Assembly: GCF_000172415.1 (NCBI RefSeq) | Contig: NZ_ABLD01000018.1 | Span: forward strand, 80,243-144,242 | Length of the DNA: 64,000 nucleotides | Reading direction: 5' to 3' | Source of the DNA: Paraburkholderia graminis C4D1M | GTDB lineage: Bacteria > Pseudomonadota > Gammaproteobacteria > Burkholderiales > Burkholderiaceae | In this document: positions 51,769 to 60,813 of the stretch, piece after piece | Numbering within the stretch: the first letter of the stretch is position 1 | Layout: every line of letters begins with the position of its first letter | The notes under the pieces: generated by a model | Told to the model about the DNA's origin: nothing | The model's input: the letters and a program-made list of their open reading frames with translations, nothing else | Databases searched by the model: none | Program-made: the position numbers and the translations under genes

Positions 51769-53292
51769 ATGAGCGACGCATCTCTCGCCATCGACCTGTC
51801 GAACGTGACCAAGCGCTTCGGCGCGACGGTCGCGCTCGACGGCGCGTCGTTTCGCGTCAAGCGCGGTGCCGTGCACGCGTTGCTCGGCGAGAACGGCGCA
51901 GGCAAGTCCACCACCGTCAAGCTGCTGTCCGGGTTGATGCAGCCCGACGCGGGCACCATCCGCGTGATGGGCCGCGACCTGACGATGCGCGGCCCGCAGG
52001 ACGCGCATCGCGCCGGCGTGCAGACGGCGTTTCAGGAGATGACGCTGGTGCGCGATCTCACGGTCGCGCAGAACCTGCTTCTGTCGTACGAGCCGACCGG
52101 GCTCTTCGGCCGCATCAGAATGCGCGAGGCGCAGCGCATGGCGGCGCAGTGGCTCGAAGATCTCGATCTCCCGGACGTGCGCCCCGGTGCGTATGTTCGC
52201 GATCTGTCCTTGCCGGTGCGGCAAAAGATCGAGATTGCGAAGGCGATCCTGCGCGGCCCGCAAGTACTGCTGCTCGACGAGCCGACTTCGTCGCTGTCGG
52301 GCGCGGACGTGGCGTGGCTTTCGCGCCGGATCGACGCGTTAAAGGCAAAGGGCGTCACGTTCGTGTTCATCTCGCACCGCATGCAGGAAGTGCGCGAGTT
52401 CTGCGACAGCCTCACCGTGTATCGCAATGGCCGCGATGTCGGCTCATTCGACACGCCCGACATTTCGGACGACGAGGTAATCCGCCTCGTCATCGGCCGC
52501 TCCATGGAAGCGAAATATCCGCCGAAGGTCGCGCCGCCCGCGCTGGCGCAGGGCCAAACCCGGCCGCCCGCCATGCAGGCGCGCCGCATCCGCGTGGACG
52601 GCGTGGTGAGCGACTTCGACCTGACGCTTGTCGCCGGCGAAGTGCACGGCATCGCGGCGTTGCAGGGTATGGGCCAGCGCGAACTGTTCGAGGCGCTGTT
52701 CGGCGCGACGTATATCGACGACGGCGAAATCCGTATCGACGGCAAGCCGGTCACGCTGACCTCGACCGCCGATTCGCTGAAGGCCGGTGTGTCGACCAGT
52801 TTTCTGCCTGAAGACCGCAAGACCGAAGGTCTGTTTCTGCGTCTGCCCGGCGGAGAGAACGTGTCGCTGCCGGTGATCGGACGTTATGCGCGCTTTGGAC
52901 TGATCGACCGCAAGCGCGAGCAGGCCGCGATCGCCAGGTCGCTTGCGCAGATGGAAGTGAATCCGCGCGCGCTCTACAAGCCGTGCCTGTCGTTCTCGGG
53001 CGGCAACCAGCAAAAGATCGCAATGGCCAAGTGGATGCTCACGCAAAGCCGCGTCTGGCTCATGTTCGATCCGACGCGCGGCATCGACGTGGGCACCAAG
53101 CATCAGATTTTCGTGCTGATGCGCGCGTTCGCCGCGGCAGGCGGCGCCGTGCTGTTCTATTCGACCGATGTTCCCGAACTCGTCAATGTGTGCGACCGCG
53201 TATCGGTGATGTATCGCGGCCGCAACGTCGGAGAATTGTCCGGCGATGCGCTCACGGAAGAAGCCGTGATGCGCAACATGCTTTCCAGCTGA
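51769..53292 (+). CDS. ABC transporter ATP-binding protein, ribose type (double domain)
   Basis: This 507-residue ATPase has two nucleotide-binding domains in one chain, as in RbsA/XylG. The first has Walker A GENGAGKST (40-48), a degenerate signature (LSLPVRQ) and Walker B VLLLDEP with Asp170-Glu171. The second lacks a normal Walker A, as is usual for the type, but keeps the signature LSFSGGNQQK (407-416). It energises import with the binding protein 10 bp upstream and the fused permease 10 bp downstream. Confidence 0.95.
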   Translation: MSDASLAIDLSNVTKRFGATVALDGASFRVKRGAVHALLGENGAGKSTTVKLLSGLMQPDAGTIRVMGRDLTMRGPQDAHRAGVQTAFQEMTLVRDLTVAQNLLLSYEPTGLFGRIRMREAQRMAAQWLEDLDLPDVRPGAYVRDLSLPVRQKIEIAKAILRGPQVLLLDEPTSSLSGADVAWLSRRIDALKAKGVTFVFISHRMQEVREFCDSLTVYRNGRDVGSFDTPDISDDEVIRLVIGRSMEAKYPPKVAPPALAQGQTRPPAMQARRIRVDGVVSDFDLTLVAGEVHGIAALQGMGQRELFEALFGATYIDDGEIRIDGKPVTLTSTADSLKAGVSTSFLPEDRKTEGLFLRLPGGENVSLPVIGRYARFGLIDRKREQAAIARSLAQMEVNPRALYKPCLSFSGGNQQKIAMAKWMLTQSRVWLMFDPTRGIDVGTKHQIFVLMRAFAAAGGAVLFYSTDVPELVNVCDRVSVMYRGRNVGELSGDALTEEAVMRNMLSS

Positions 53293-53302
53293 GAGGTTGG
53301 CC

Positions 53303-55402
53303 ATGAAAATTGCTATTGCGTCGCCCGACAGCGGGATCGTGCGTCGAGGCGCGGGCGCTGCCTGGGCCGCGCGAGTCGATCATCATCGCGGACTGATCAT
53401 CGCGATCGGCGCGCTTGTCGCGATGCTCGTTGCGTGGGGCGCGCTGTCGGCCACGCCGGTGGGCGCGTACGACATCGGCTCCGTCATTTCGAGCGCGACG
53501 ACGCTCGCGCTCGCCGCGCTCGGACAGACCATCGTCGTGCTGTCGGGCGGCTTCGATCTGTCCGCGTCGGCAGTCGTGTCGCTCGCCAACGTGCTCGCGG
53601 TGCGCTTCGTGCATGGCACGCCGCTTCAACAATGGGCGGGCGCGGCGCTGATTCTCGCGACAGGCGGCGGCATCGGGTTGATCAATGGCGCGCTGATCGC
53701 GTGGTTCCGCCTGCAATCCATCGTGGTCACGCTCGCGACCATGTTCATGGTTCAGGGCGTGACGCTGCTGATCCAGAACAAGCCTGGCGGCAGCGTCGGC
53801 GACGAGTTCGGCGCGTTCATCACATCCGATCTGATTGACGGGAAACTGCCGATGTCGGCCGGCGTGCTGATCGCCGCGCTGCTGATCTGGGCGTTTATCC
53901 GGCGCACGCGCTTCGGCGTCGGTCTGTACGCGCTCGGCAGCGACGCGGACAGCGCGTACGCCAACGGCATGCCCGTCACGCGCTATCGCATCATGACCTA
54001 CGCGCTCGCAGGCATGTTCTACGCGGCGGCGGGCCTGTACGTGTCGGCGCAGACGGGCTCTGCCGATCCCCTCGTCGGCCGTCCGCTGCTGCTGTCGATG
54101 TTCACCGCCGTCGTGCTCGGCGGAACGCTGCTCGGCGGCGGGCGGGGCGGCTGCGTCGGCACGGTGTTCGCCGCCATGACGCTGATGGTCACCGTGAATA
54201 TCCTGCTGGTGCTGAACGTGTCGGCGTTCTTCACGACGATCGCGGAAGCGGTGATCCTGATTCTCGCGGTACTCGGTTCGTCGATCGGCAAACAGTCGGC
54301 CGCGCATGAATGCGCGCGTCACGCGGCACAATGGCTGAGGGCGATGCGCACCGGCACGCGAGTGAAGAACGACGCTCATGCGCGGCGCGTGTCCTTCGAA
54401 GTGAGCGGTTTTCAGCCGATCGCCAACACGGAGCTGAAGGGCCGCGCGATGGCGGACTGGATCGAGCGCAACCGCGAGTGGGTGAAGTATGTCGTGCCGG
54501 CGTACCTGCTATTTTTCGCGGTAGTGGCGATCACCGGCTTCGTGTATGGCCCAGCGGTGCTGACCAGCGCGAACTTCTACAGCAGCCTGCTGACGCTGAC
54601 ATTGTTCCTCGCGATTCTCGGCCTCGGACAGGGCGCCGTGATCCTGACCGGCGGACTTGATCTCTCGATGCCCTGGCTCATCACGCTGGCCGGCGTTCTT
54701 CTCACGGGCCTCACGCACGGCGCGAACGCCGCGGCGGCGTGGGCGGTCCCGGCCGTGCTCGGCGTCGGCCTGCTCGTCGGCGCATTCAACGGCGTGGGCG
54801 TCGTGATGCTGGGCCTTCCGCCAATCGTCGTGACGCTTGCCGCCAACGGCCTGCTGCAAGGTCTCACGCTGATCTACTGCAATGGCTCGCCGCAAGGCTG
54901 GTCGCCGTCCGCGATCAGCGAATTCACCAACGGCAAACTCGGGCCCTTGTCGTTCGCCGCATGGAGCGTGCCGGTGTTTCTCGCGCTTGCGCTGTTGCTG
55001 CTGCATCGCACGCCGTTCGGGCGGCGCGTGTACGCGGTCGGCAATTCGCAGATCGCGGCGAAGCTCTCCGGTGTGCGTGTCGGCACCACGCTGATCGCCG
55101 TGTACTGCCTCTCGGGATTGTGCTCGGCGCTCGTCGGTTTGCTGCTCGCGGGCTTCAGCTCGCAGGCGTTCCTCGGTATGGGCGATCCGTATCTGCTGCC
55201 GTCCATCGCGGTGGTCGTCGTGGGCGGCGCTCTGATCACCGGCGGGCGCGGGCATTATCTCGGCGTGTTCGGCGGCGCGCTGCTGCTGACCGCTCTCGGC
55301 ACGCTGCTCGCGGGCACGACCGTGCCGCCCGCCGTGCGCGACATCATCAATGGGCTCGTCGTGCTGGCGGCCGTCATCACGCTGCGCGACCGGCGCGCAT
55401 AA
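53303..55402 (+). CDS. ABC transporter permease, two RbsC-type domains fused
   Basis: This single 699-residue frame has two complete RbsC-like permeases. The first is residues 1 to about 345 (TIVVLSGGFDLSASAVVSLA; GLYALGSDADSAYANGM). A polar linker of about 45 residues follows. The second is about 390-699 (GAVILTGGLDLSMPWLITLA; RVYAVGNSQIAAKLSGVRVG). Ribose-type importers normally use one permease gene or two separate ones. Inside the linker, an ATG at 54449 (residue 383, MADWIERNREW) has GAAGGG 7 nt ahead, so the second half might also be made separately. The pore would form as a pseudo-heterodimer within one chain. Confidence 0.92.
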   Translation: MKIAIASPDSGIVRRGAGAAWAARVDHHRGLIIAIGALVAMLVAWGALSATPVGAYDIGSVISSATTLALAALGQTIVVLSGGFDLSASAVVSLANVLAVRFVHGTPLQQWAGAALILATGGGIGLINGALIAWFRLQSIVVTLATMFMVQGVTLLIQNKPGGSVGDEFGAFITSDLIDGKLPMSAGVLIAALLIWAFIRRTRFGVGLYALGSDADSAYANGMPVTRYRIMTYALAGMFYAAAGLYVSAQTGSADPLVGRPLLLSMFTAVVLGGTLLGGGRGGCVGTVFAAMTLMVTVNILLVLNVSAFFTTIAEAVILILAVLGSSIGKQSAAHECARHAAQWLRAMRTGTRVKNDAHARRVSFEVSGFQPIANTELKGRAMADWIERNREWVKYVVPAYLLFFAVVAITGFVYGPAVLTSANFYSSLLTLTLFLAILGLGQGAVILTGGLDLSMPWLITLAGVLLTGLTHGANAAAAWAVPAVLGVGLLVGAFNGVGVVMLGLPPIVVTLAANGLLQGLTLIYCNGSPQGWSPSAISEFTNGKLGPLSFAAWSVPVFLALALLLLHRTPFGRRVYAVGNSQIAAKLSGVRVGTTLIAVYCLSGLCSALVGLLLAGFSSQAFLGMGDPYLLPSIAVVVVGGALITGGRGHYLGVFGGALLLTALGTLLAGTTVPPAVRDIINGLVVLAAVITLRDRRA

Positions 55403-55417
55403 CATCGGGACACATTC

Positions 55418-56359
55418 ATGCAGACGAAGACGACAGCGGTAATCGGTTCGGGGCGCATCGGGCGCGCGTGGGCGATTGTGTTCGCGCGCAGCGGCTTCGA
55501 CGTGAAGTTGCACGACGCCTCGCAAGACATGCTGAGGGACGCTGTCCCGGCCATTCGCGAAAGCGTGCAGGACCTCGCGTCGTTCGATCTGATCGACGAG
55601 CCGGTGGATGCGCTCGTCGCGCGCATCACAACATGCGAGACCCTTGCCGAAGCGGTCGCAGAGGCGGATCTCGTGCAGGAGAACATTGCCGAAATCGTCG
55701 ACGTGAAGCGCACGCTCTTTGCGCAGCTAGACCGTCTGACGAAGCCCGACGCGCTGCTTGCCAGTTCGACCTCGGGTCTGCCGGCATCCACGTTCACCGA
55801 AGCGTTGGAAGGCCGCGCGCGCTGTCTCGTCGCGCATCCGGTGAACCCGCCGTCGCTCGTGCCGCTCGTCGAGTTGTGCGGGGCGCCCTGGACATCGCAG
55901 GACACGCTCGAACGTGCTCGCGTTTTCTATGAGCAAGCTGGACAGAAGCCGGTCACCGTGAATCGCGAAATCTCGGGTTTTCTGCTTAACCGCCTGCAAG
56001 GCGCGGTGCTCGATGAGGCGTTGAGCCTCTACGAGCAGGGCTATGCGAGCGCCGCCGATCTGGACACCGTGATGCGTGACGGTCTCGCGATGCGCTGGTC
56101 CTTCATGGGCCCGTTCGAGACGATCGATCTGAACGCACCGGGCGGCGTGGCCGACTATGCACAGCGCTACGGCGGCACATACCGCAGCATCGCCGAAACT
56201 CGCGTGCCTTTTGACTGGGCCGCCGCCACGTTGGACCGCCTCGATGCCGAGCGGCGTGCCGCGCTGCCGCGCGGGCGTATCGAGGAGCGCAGCCGCTGGC
56301 GGGATCGGCGTCTGATGGCGCTGCTCGCTCATCGGCGCGCGCTCAAGGACAACGAGTGA
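55418..56359 (+). CDS. 3-hydroxyacyl-CoA-dehydrogenase-family NAD dehydrogenase (L-gulonate 3-dehydrogenase/lambda-crystallin-like)
   Basis: This is a 313-residue NAD-linked dehydrogenase. The nucleotide motif is GSGRIG (10-15), with VQENIAEIVDVKRTLFAQLD and AHPVNPPSLVPLVEL (catalytic histidine) and NREISGFLLNRLQGA later. Standalone members of this size oxidise 3-hydroxy acids, for example L-gulonate to 3-dehydrogulonate or carnitine to dehydrocarnitine. Such a 3-keto acid is the right class of substrate for the BKACE encoded in the same run. Spacing to the permease gene is 15 bp. Confidence 0.92.
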   Translation: MQTKTTAVIGSGRIGRAWAIVFARSGFDVKLHDASQDMLRDAVPAIRESVQDLASFDLIDEPVDALVARITTCETLAEAVAEADLVQENIAEIVDVKRTLFAQLDRLTKPDALLASSTSGLPASTFTEALEGRARCLVAHPVNPPSLVPLVELCGAPWTSQDTLERARVFYEQAGQKPVTVNREISGFLLNRLQGAVLDEALSLYEQGYASAADLDTVMRDGLAMRWSFMGPFETIDLNAPGGVADYAQRYGGTYRSIAETRVPFDWAAATLDRLDAERRAALPRGRIEERSRWRDRRLMALLAHRRALKDNE

Positions 56360-56396
56360 ACCGAAGCGCCAACATCGTGCCAACAAGGAGACGACG

Positions 56397-57299
56397 ATGC
56401 CTGAAGTACGCTTGCTCGTGGATGCGAACAATCATCTTGGTGAAGGCCCGCTATGGGATGTCAAGGAGGAACGGCTGTACTGGATCGACAGTACCGCCGC
56501 GGAAATCTATAGCTGCCGCGCGGACGGCAGCGAGGTGAAGCGCTTTTTCGTGCCGCGTCATATCGGTTCGATGGCGCTGCGCGAGCAGGGCGGCGCGGTC
56601 GTGGCGCTTGCCAACGGCCTGCATTTTTACGACTTCGATGCGCAGACGGTGCAGTTCATCGCCGATCCGGAAAGCGACGATCCCGAGACCCGCTTCAACG
56701 ACGGCAAGGTGGACCGGCGCGGCCGCTTCATCGCGGGCACGATGTCCTACGATTTCGACCGCTACGACGCGGATCGCGGCCAGCGCTCAACGCGCAGCGG
56801 CGGTCTGTACCGCCTGGATATCGACGGCACGCTGGCGCGGCTGGACTCTGGCATCAGCTGTTCGAACGGACCCTGCTGGAGCCCCGACAATCGCACGCTG
56901 TACTTCACGGACACGTATAGCCGGGAGATGTACGCGTACGACTACGACATCGAAACCGGCGCCGCCGGCAACCGCCGTCTGTTCGCATCGGCGCGCGACA
57001 TGGCTGGCACTTTCGACGGCGCAACCGTCGATGAGGAAGGCTACGTCTGGTCCGCGCTGGTGTTCGGCGGGCGCATCCTGCGCTTCGCGCCGGACGGCAA
57101 GCTCGACCGCGTCGTCGAATTCCCCGTGCGCAATCTGACGAGCGTGATGTTCGGCGGCCCGAATCTCGACACGCTCTACGTGACGACGATGGGCCGCCCG
57201 ATGTGGGGCATTCCGCAGAAAGAACGCGAGAAGGGCGGGTTGTTCGCGGTGACGGGGCTGGGAGTGCGCGGTTTGCCGGAGCCGCGTTTCGCTGGGTGA
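56397..57299 (+). CDS. SMP-30/gluconolaconase-family lactonase
   Basis: This 300-residue six-bladed beta-propeller lactonase has the metal-site blocks LGEGPLWD (Glu16), RFNDGKVDRRGRF, CSNGPCWSPDNRTLYFTDT and ATVDEEGYVWSA. It hydrolyses aldonolactones to aldonates in the cytoplasm. The protein has the full length expected. As last gene of the run, after a 37-bp gap, it provides a second lactonase beside the MBL-fold enzyme, implying either two lactone steps or division of labour between ring forms. AAGGAG lies 8 nt before the ATG. Confidence 0.93.
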   Translation: MPEVRLLVDANNHLGEGPLWDVKEERLYWIDSTAAEIYSCRADGSEVKRFFVPRHIGSMALREQGGAVVALANGLHFYDFDAQTVQFIADPESDDPETRFNDGKVDRRGRFIAGTMSYDFDRYDADRGQRSTRSGGLYRLDIDGTLARLDSGISCSNGPCWSPDNRTLYFTDTYSREMYAYDYDIETGAAGNRRLFASARDMAGTFDGATVDEEGYVWSALVFGGRILRFAPDGKLDRVVEFPVRNLTSVMFGGPNLDTLYVTTMGRPMWGIPQKEREKGGLFAVTGLGVRGLPEPRFAG

Positions 57300-57471
57300 G
57301 TGAGTGGGCCGCCAACGTCACGCGATTCTTGCAAACTCCCCGGACAAAAGCAGTGTCGTTCGACATGGTTTCGCGCACGCCGTGCGCGGGCTGCATGCCG
57401 CCGGTTGGACCGGCCTGGGTAATCGCAGACAAGCAAGGAGGTTCATCGCTGCAAGTCTCTATCGCGGCTCC

Positions 57472-58845
57472 TCATTGGGGCGCACGCTGCGGCACCTTCG
57501 CAAGCAGGATATTGAGGCCCTCGGAGATCAGCGGATGCGCAATGATTGCATCGCGCACGGCCGTATAAGGTAATCCGCCGAGCATCGCCATCTGCACCGC
57601 GGTCACTACCTCGCCGGCATTGGTGCCCAGCATCGCAAAGCCAAGGATGGCGTCTGAGTCCGCGTCGATCAGCATCTTCATGAAGCCCTTCGTCGCGCCG
57701 TTCGTCCGCGCCCGCGGCACCGCCGCCATCGGCAGCTTTGCAACACGTACCGCGATGCCGCGCGCCTTCGCGTCGGCTTCGCTGAGACCGATACGACCGA
57801 GTTCCGGCTCGATAAAGAGCGCATACGGAATGATTCTGTCGCGCGTGGTTTTCGCATTTTCCCCAGCGAGTTGCGAGCGCAACACGCGGTAATCGTCGAA
57901 CGATGCGTGCGTGAACATCGGTGTGCCTGCGACCTCGCCGATGGCCCATGTGCGCTCTGCTGTCGTCGCGAGACGTTCGTCCGTTTTGATGAAGCCGCGC
58001 GCGTCGACTTCGACCCCGGCGGCGTCGAGGCCGATACCGGACGTGCCAGGGGTGCGGCCTGCCGCGACCAGAAGATGACTGCCGCTCACCGTGCTGCCAT
58101 TCTGCAGTACCACTGTCACCGACTCTCCCGACTTGCCCGTCACGCTGGCGGGTCTCGCGCCGGTTCTGATATCGATGCCTTCCTCTTTCAGCGCCGCCTC
58201 GATCGCCTCGGTGACGTCCTCGTCTTCACGCATCGCCACGCGCGGCGCGTCCTGTATCAGCGTGACCTTGCTGCCCAGTCTACGGAATGCCTGCGCCATT
58301 TCGAGCCCGATATATCCACCGCCGAGAACGATCAGGCTTTCGGGTAACGTCGTCAGCACCAGCGCTTCGACGTGCGTCAGCGGCTCGGCGGCCTTCAATC
58401 CTGGCACGTCGGGAATCGCCGCCGTCGTGCCCGTGTTGATGAAAGCATGTTCGCCTTCGATCATTCGCAGACCGCCGTCATTGGTTTTCACTTCGAGCCG
58501 GCGCGGTCCGACAAAGCGGCCCGTGCCCAGCACGAGTTCGAGGCCGGAGTCACGCAACGCGTTGCGATTGATTTCCACCATACCGTCGACCACGGCTTTC
58601 ACGCGCTGCGACACTTTGGCCATGTCTGCGGCCTTGCCATCCTGTCGATGCAGTATGTATTCGGTGCGCGCGGTCTGGATCAGCGTCTTGGTCGGTATGC
58701 ACGCCACGTTGATGCACGATCCGCCGATCATGCCTCGTTCGATCACGGCAACCTTGCGGCCCGCCTGCGCGAGTTCCATCGCCAGTGTCTTGCCACCCTT
58801 GCCGCCGCCAAGAAATACATATTCGAAGTGCTCGATCGTTGTCAT
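57472..58845 (-). CDS. Pyridine nucleotide-disulfide oxidoreductase, RclA-like
   Basis: This is a 457-residue flavoprotein. Its FAD motif is FLGGGKGGKT, and the redox-active pair Cys44-Cys49 lies in GGSCINVACIPTK. The NAD(P) motif is LGGGYIGLEMA, and the C-terminal HPLISE supplies the His-Glu dyad of the partner subunit. The C-terminal blocks (FDDYRVLRSQL, AVPRAR) resemble RclA, the reactive-chlorine-resistance reductase, more than lipoamide dehydrogenase. No 2-oxoacid dehydrogenase genes are nearby, in line with that view. It is followed upstream on the same strand by a second redox flavoprotein gene. Confidence 0.88.
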   Translation of the reverse strand: MTTIEHFEYVFLGGGKGGKTLAMELAQAGRKVAVIERGMIGGSCINVACIPTKTLIQTARTEYILHRQDGKAADMAKVSQRVKAVVDGMVEINRNALRDSGLELVLGTGRFVGPRRLEVKTNDGGLRMIEGEHAFINTGTTAAIPDVPGLKAAEPLTHVEALVLTTLPESLIVLGGGYIGLEMAQAFRRLGSKVTLIQDAPRVAMREDEDVTEAIEAALKEEGIDIRTGARPASVTGKSGESVTVVLQNGSTVSGSHLLVAAGRTPGTSGIGLDAAGVEVDARGFIKTDERLATTAERTWAIGEVAGTPMFTHASFDDYRVLRSQLAGENAKTTRDRIIPYALFIEPELGRIGLSEADAKARGIAVRVAKLPMAAVPRARTNGATKGFMKMLIDADSDAILGFAMLGTNAGEVVTAVQMAMLGGLPYTAVRDAIIAHPLISEGLNILLAKVPQRAPQ

Positions 58846-58955
58846 CGCGGAGTTCCTTTTTGCCCGTCAACTATCATCGCCCGACATCGGCGGTACCTTG
58901 AAAATCAGCACTAGCATCGTGCTGTGTGCTGCGCGCCAATCCATCACGACGGCGC

Positions 58956-60605
58956 TTATGCCTGAGCGACCGTCCGCTCCAGTTGACGATGAATCTGCGC
59001 GACGACGGCAGCACCGTCTCCCACCGCCGCGGCAACACGTTTGGTCGAAGTCGAGCGGACGTCCCCCGCACAGAACACGCCGCGCACGCTTGTTTCATGC
59101 TCTTGCGACCCAGGTCCGGCGCCTTCGCCCGTAAGCACGAAGCCGTTTTTGTCGACGGCGACGCCGCATCCGTCAAGCCACGACGTGTTGGGAGATGCAC
59201 CGGTAAACAGGAACACGTGTTCCGCGGATACAACCGACCGTTGCGTCCCGCTCAAAAGCTCTACTTCCTCGAGCGTCCTGGTGCCTCTCAGCGCGGTGAT
59301 TTGAGTGCCGTACGTCACATCGACATTGTCCAGAGCAGCGATACGGTCGATGAGATATTGCGACATACTGGCCTTCAGGCTTTGTCCACGTACCAGCATG
59401 CGAACTCGCCGCGCGCGCGACGCGAGGTACACGGCGGCCTGTCCCGCGGAGTTTCCGCCGCCGACCAGCAATACGTCTTGTCCCGCGCAAAGCTTCGCCT
59501 CGACGGGCGAAGCCCAATAGTATGTTCCTCGTCCCTCGAAGCGTTCCAGGCCCTGAATGTCGGGTCTGCGATAAGCCGCGCCCGAAGCGATAACGATCGT
59601 TCGGGACCGGATGGTCACGGCGGAGGACAAGCGCAGCGCGAACGGCGTTATGCCGCAATCGAGGCTTTCCGCCTGAGCGGGAATGGCTACGTCGGCTCCG
59701 AATTTCTGTGCCTGTACGTACGCGCGGGCGGTGAGCGCATGGCCGGAGATGCCTGTTGGGAATCCGAAGAAGTTTTCAATGCGGGCGCTGGCACCGGCCT
59801 GTCCGCCTGGCGCACTATGATCGAGTACGATGACTCTCAGCCCCTCGGACGCGGCATAGACGGCTGTCGCCAAACCCGCCGGACCCGCTCCGACGATTGC
59901 GACGTCGTAGACATGCTCCGGATCGAAATCAGGGAGCCAGCCCAGCGCGTTGGCAAGCTCCGCTTCATCGGGTGCTCGCAAGATGGTCCCGTCTGGATGC
60001 AGCACGAGCGGGTAGTCGGCGTCATCGCGTACCCACTTCGCTACGTAACGGGCTGTGTCGTCGTCTTCTGACGACGCGCCGATGACCGCATGAGGAACAT
60101 TGTTACGTCGCAGGAAACTTTGCAATGCGTGGAGGCGGGCGTTATGCGGTTGGCTGACTATAACGATCCCATTGCCTCGCTCAATAAGCGCAACCCGCCT
60201 GAGAATAAGCGCCCGCATAATGCGCTCACCCAGCTCCGCTTCGGCGATCAGGAGCGCCCGCAGTCTGTCGGGGAGGATGTGAATGGCCGATACATCGCCG
60301 ACCGCATCGCCGTCCACTATGCATCGACCGCCGGATAGCTGTCCGACTTCCGCAACGAAGTGTCCCGGACCGTTTTCGCTAACGACGGCATGACGCCCGA
60401 ACGCGTCGCGGCTAGTCACGCGAATCATCCCGTGCAATACCACGCACATCCCGAATCCTGGCGCGCCGACTTCGAAAATCCGTTCCGATGTCCACGAACG
60501 AACAACGCCGTATTGACGCACTCGTGCTAATTCGGCCTCGGTCAGTTGCGGATACTTCTGTTCATGACGGTCGGTAGCTGGCGCTAACCATGTGGAGCTG
60601 CTCAT
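58956..60605 (-). CDS. Cyclic-nucleotide-binding domain / thioredoxin-reductase-like flavoprotein fusion
   Basis: This 549-residue fusion has an N-terminal Crp-type beta-barrel (about 25-130, with IFEVGAPGFGMCVVLHGMIR). A linker region of about 80 residues follows, and then a TrxB-like flavoprotein. The FAD motif is VGAGPAGLATAVYAASEGLR and the NADPH motif is LVGGGNSAGQAAVYL. Where thioredoxin reductase has CxxC the sequence is TYYWASPVEAKLC, with no disulfide pair, so classical thioredoxin reduction is unlikely. The start at 60605 has CAGGAA upstream; a GTG at 60644 is possible. The domain order matches a known but poorly characterised family. Confidence 0.9.
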   Translation of the reverse strand: MSSSTWLAPATDRHEQKYPQLTEAELARVRQYGVVRSWTSERIFEVGAPGFGMCVVLHGMIRVTSRDAFGRHAVVSENGPGHFVAEVGQLSGGRCIVDGDAVGDVSAIHILPDRLRALLIAEAELGERIMRALILRRVALIERGNGIVIVSQPHNARLHALQSFLRRNNVPHAVIGASSEDDDTARYVAKWVRDDADYPLVLHPDGTILRAPDEAELANALGWLPDFDPEHVYDVAIVGAGPAGLATAVYAASEGLRVIVLDHSAPGGQAGASARIENFFGFPTGISGHALTARAYVQAQKFGADVAIPAQAESLDCGITPFALRLSSAVTIRSRTIVIASGAAYRRPDIQGLERFEGRGTYYWASPVEAKLCAGQDVLLVGGGNSAGQAAVYLASRARRVRMLVRGQSLKASMSQYLIDRIAALDNVDVTYGTQITALRGTRTLEEVELLSGTQRSVVSAEHVFLFTGASPNTSWLDGCGVAVDKNGFVLTGEGAGPGSQEHETSVRGVFCAGDVRSTSTKRVAAAVGDGAAVVAQIHRQLERTVAQA

Positions 60606-60813
60606 TTGCGTTCCTGCGGTTGCGTGCGCGATGGGAAGTTCCACGCGCCTGATTGAGCCGGCTATTACATCGACACAGACATCGACACAGCGCGCTGTTA
60701 TGCCGGACGAGCGGCACGGTATTGGCGGATAGGATGCTTATCATCCATGCCGCAGGCAGGCTTTTACAACGACATTTATACTCACGTTTTCGGACACCAC
60801 GGCTGGCGTATTA

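Noticed and set aside
48852..56359. The BKACE plus 3-hydroxy-acid dehydrogenase pair as a carnitine degradation operon
   Set aside because: That pair does occur in carnitine routes, but a ribose-type importer, two lactonases and an SDR point to a sugar-like substrate; not fully excluded.
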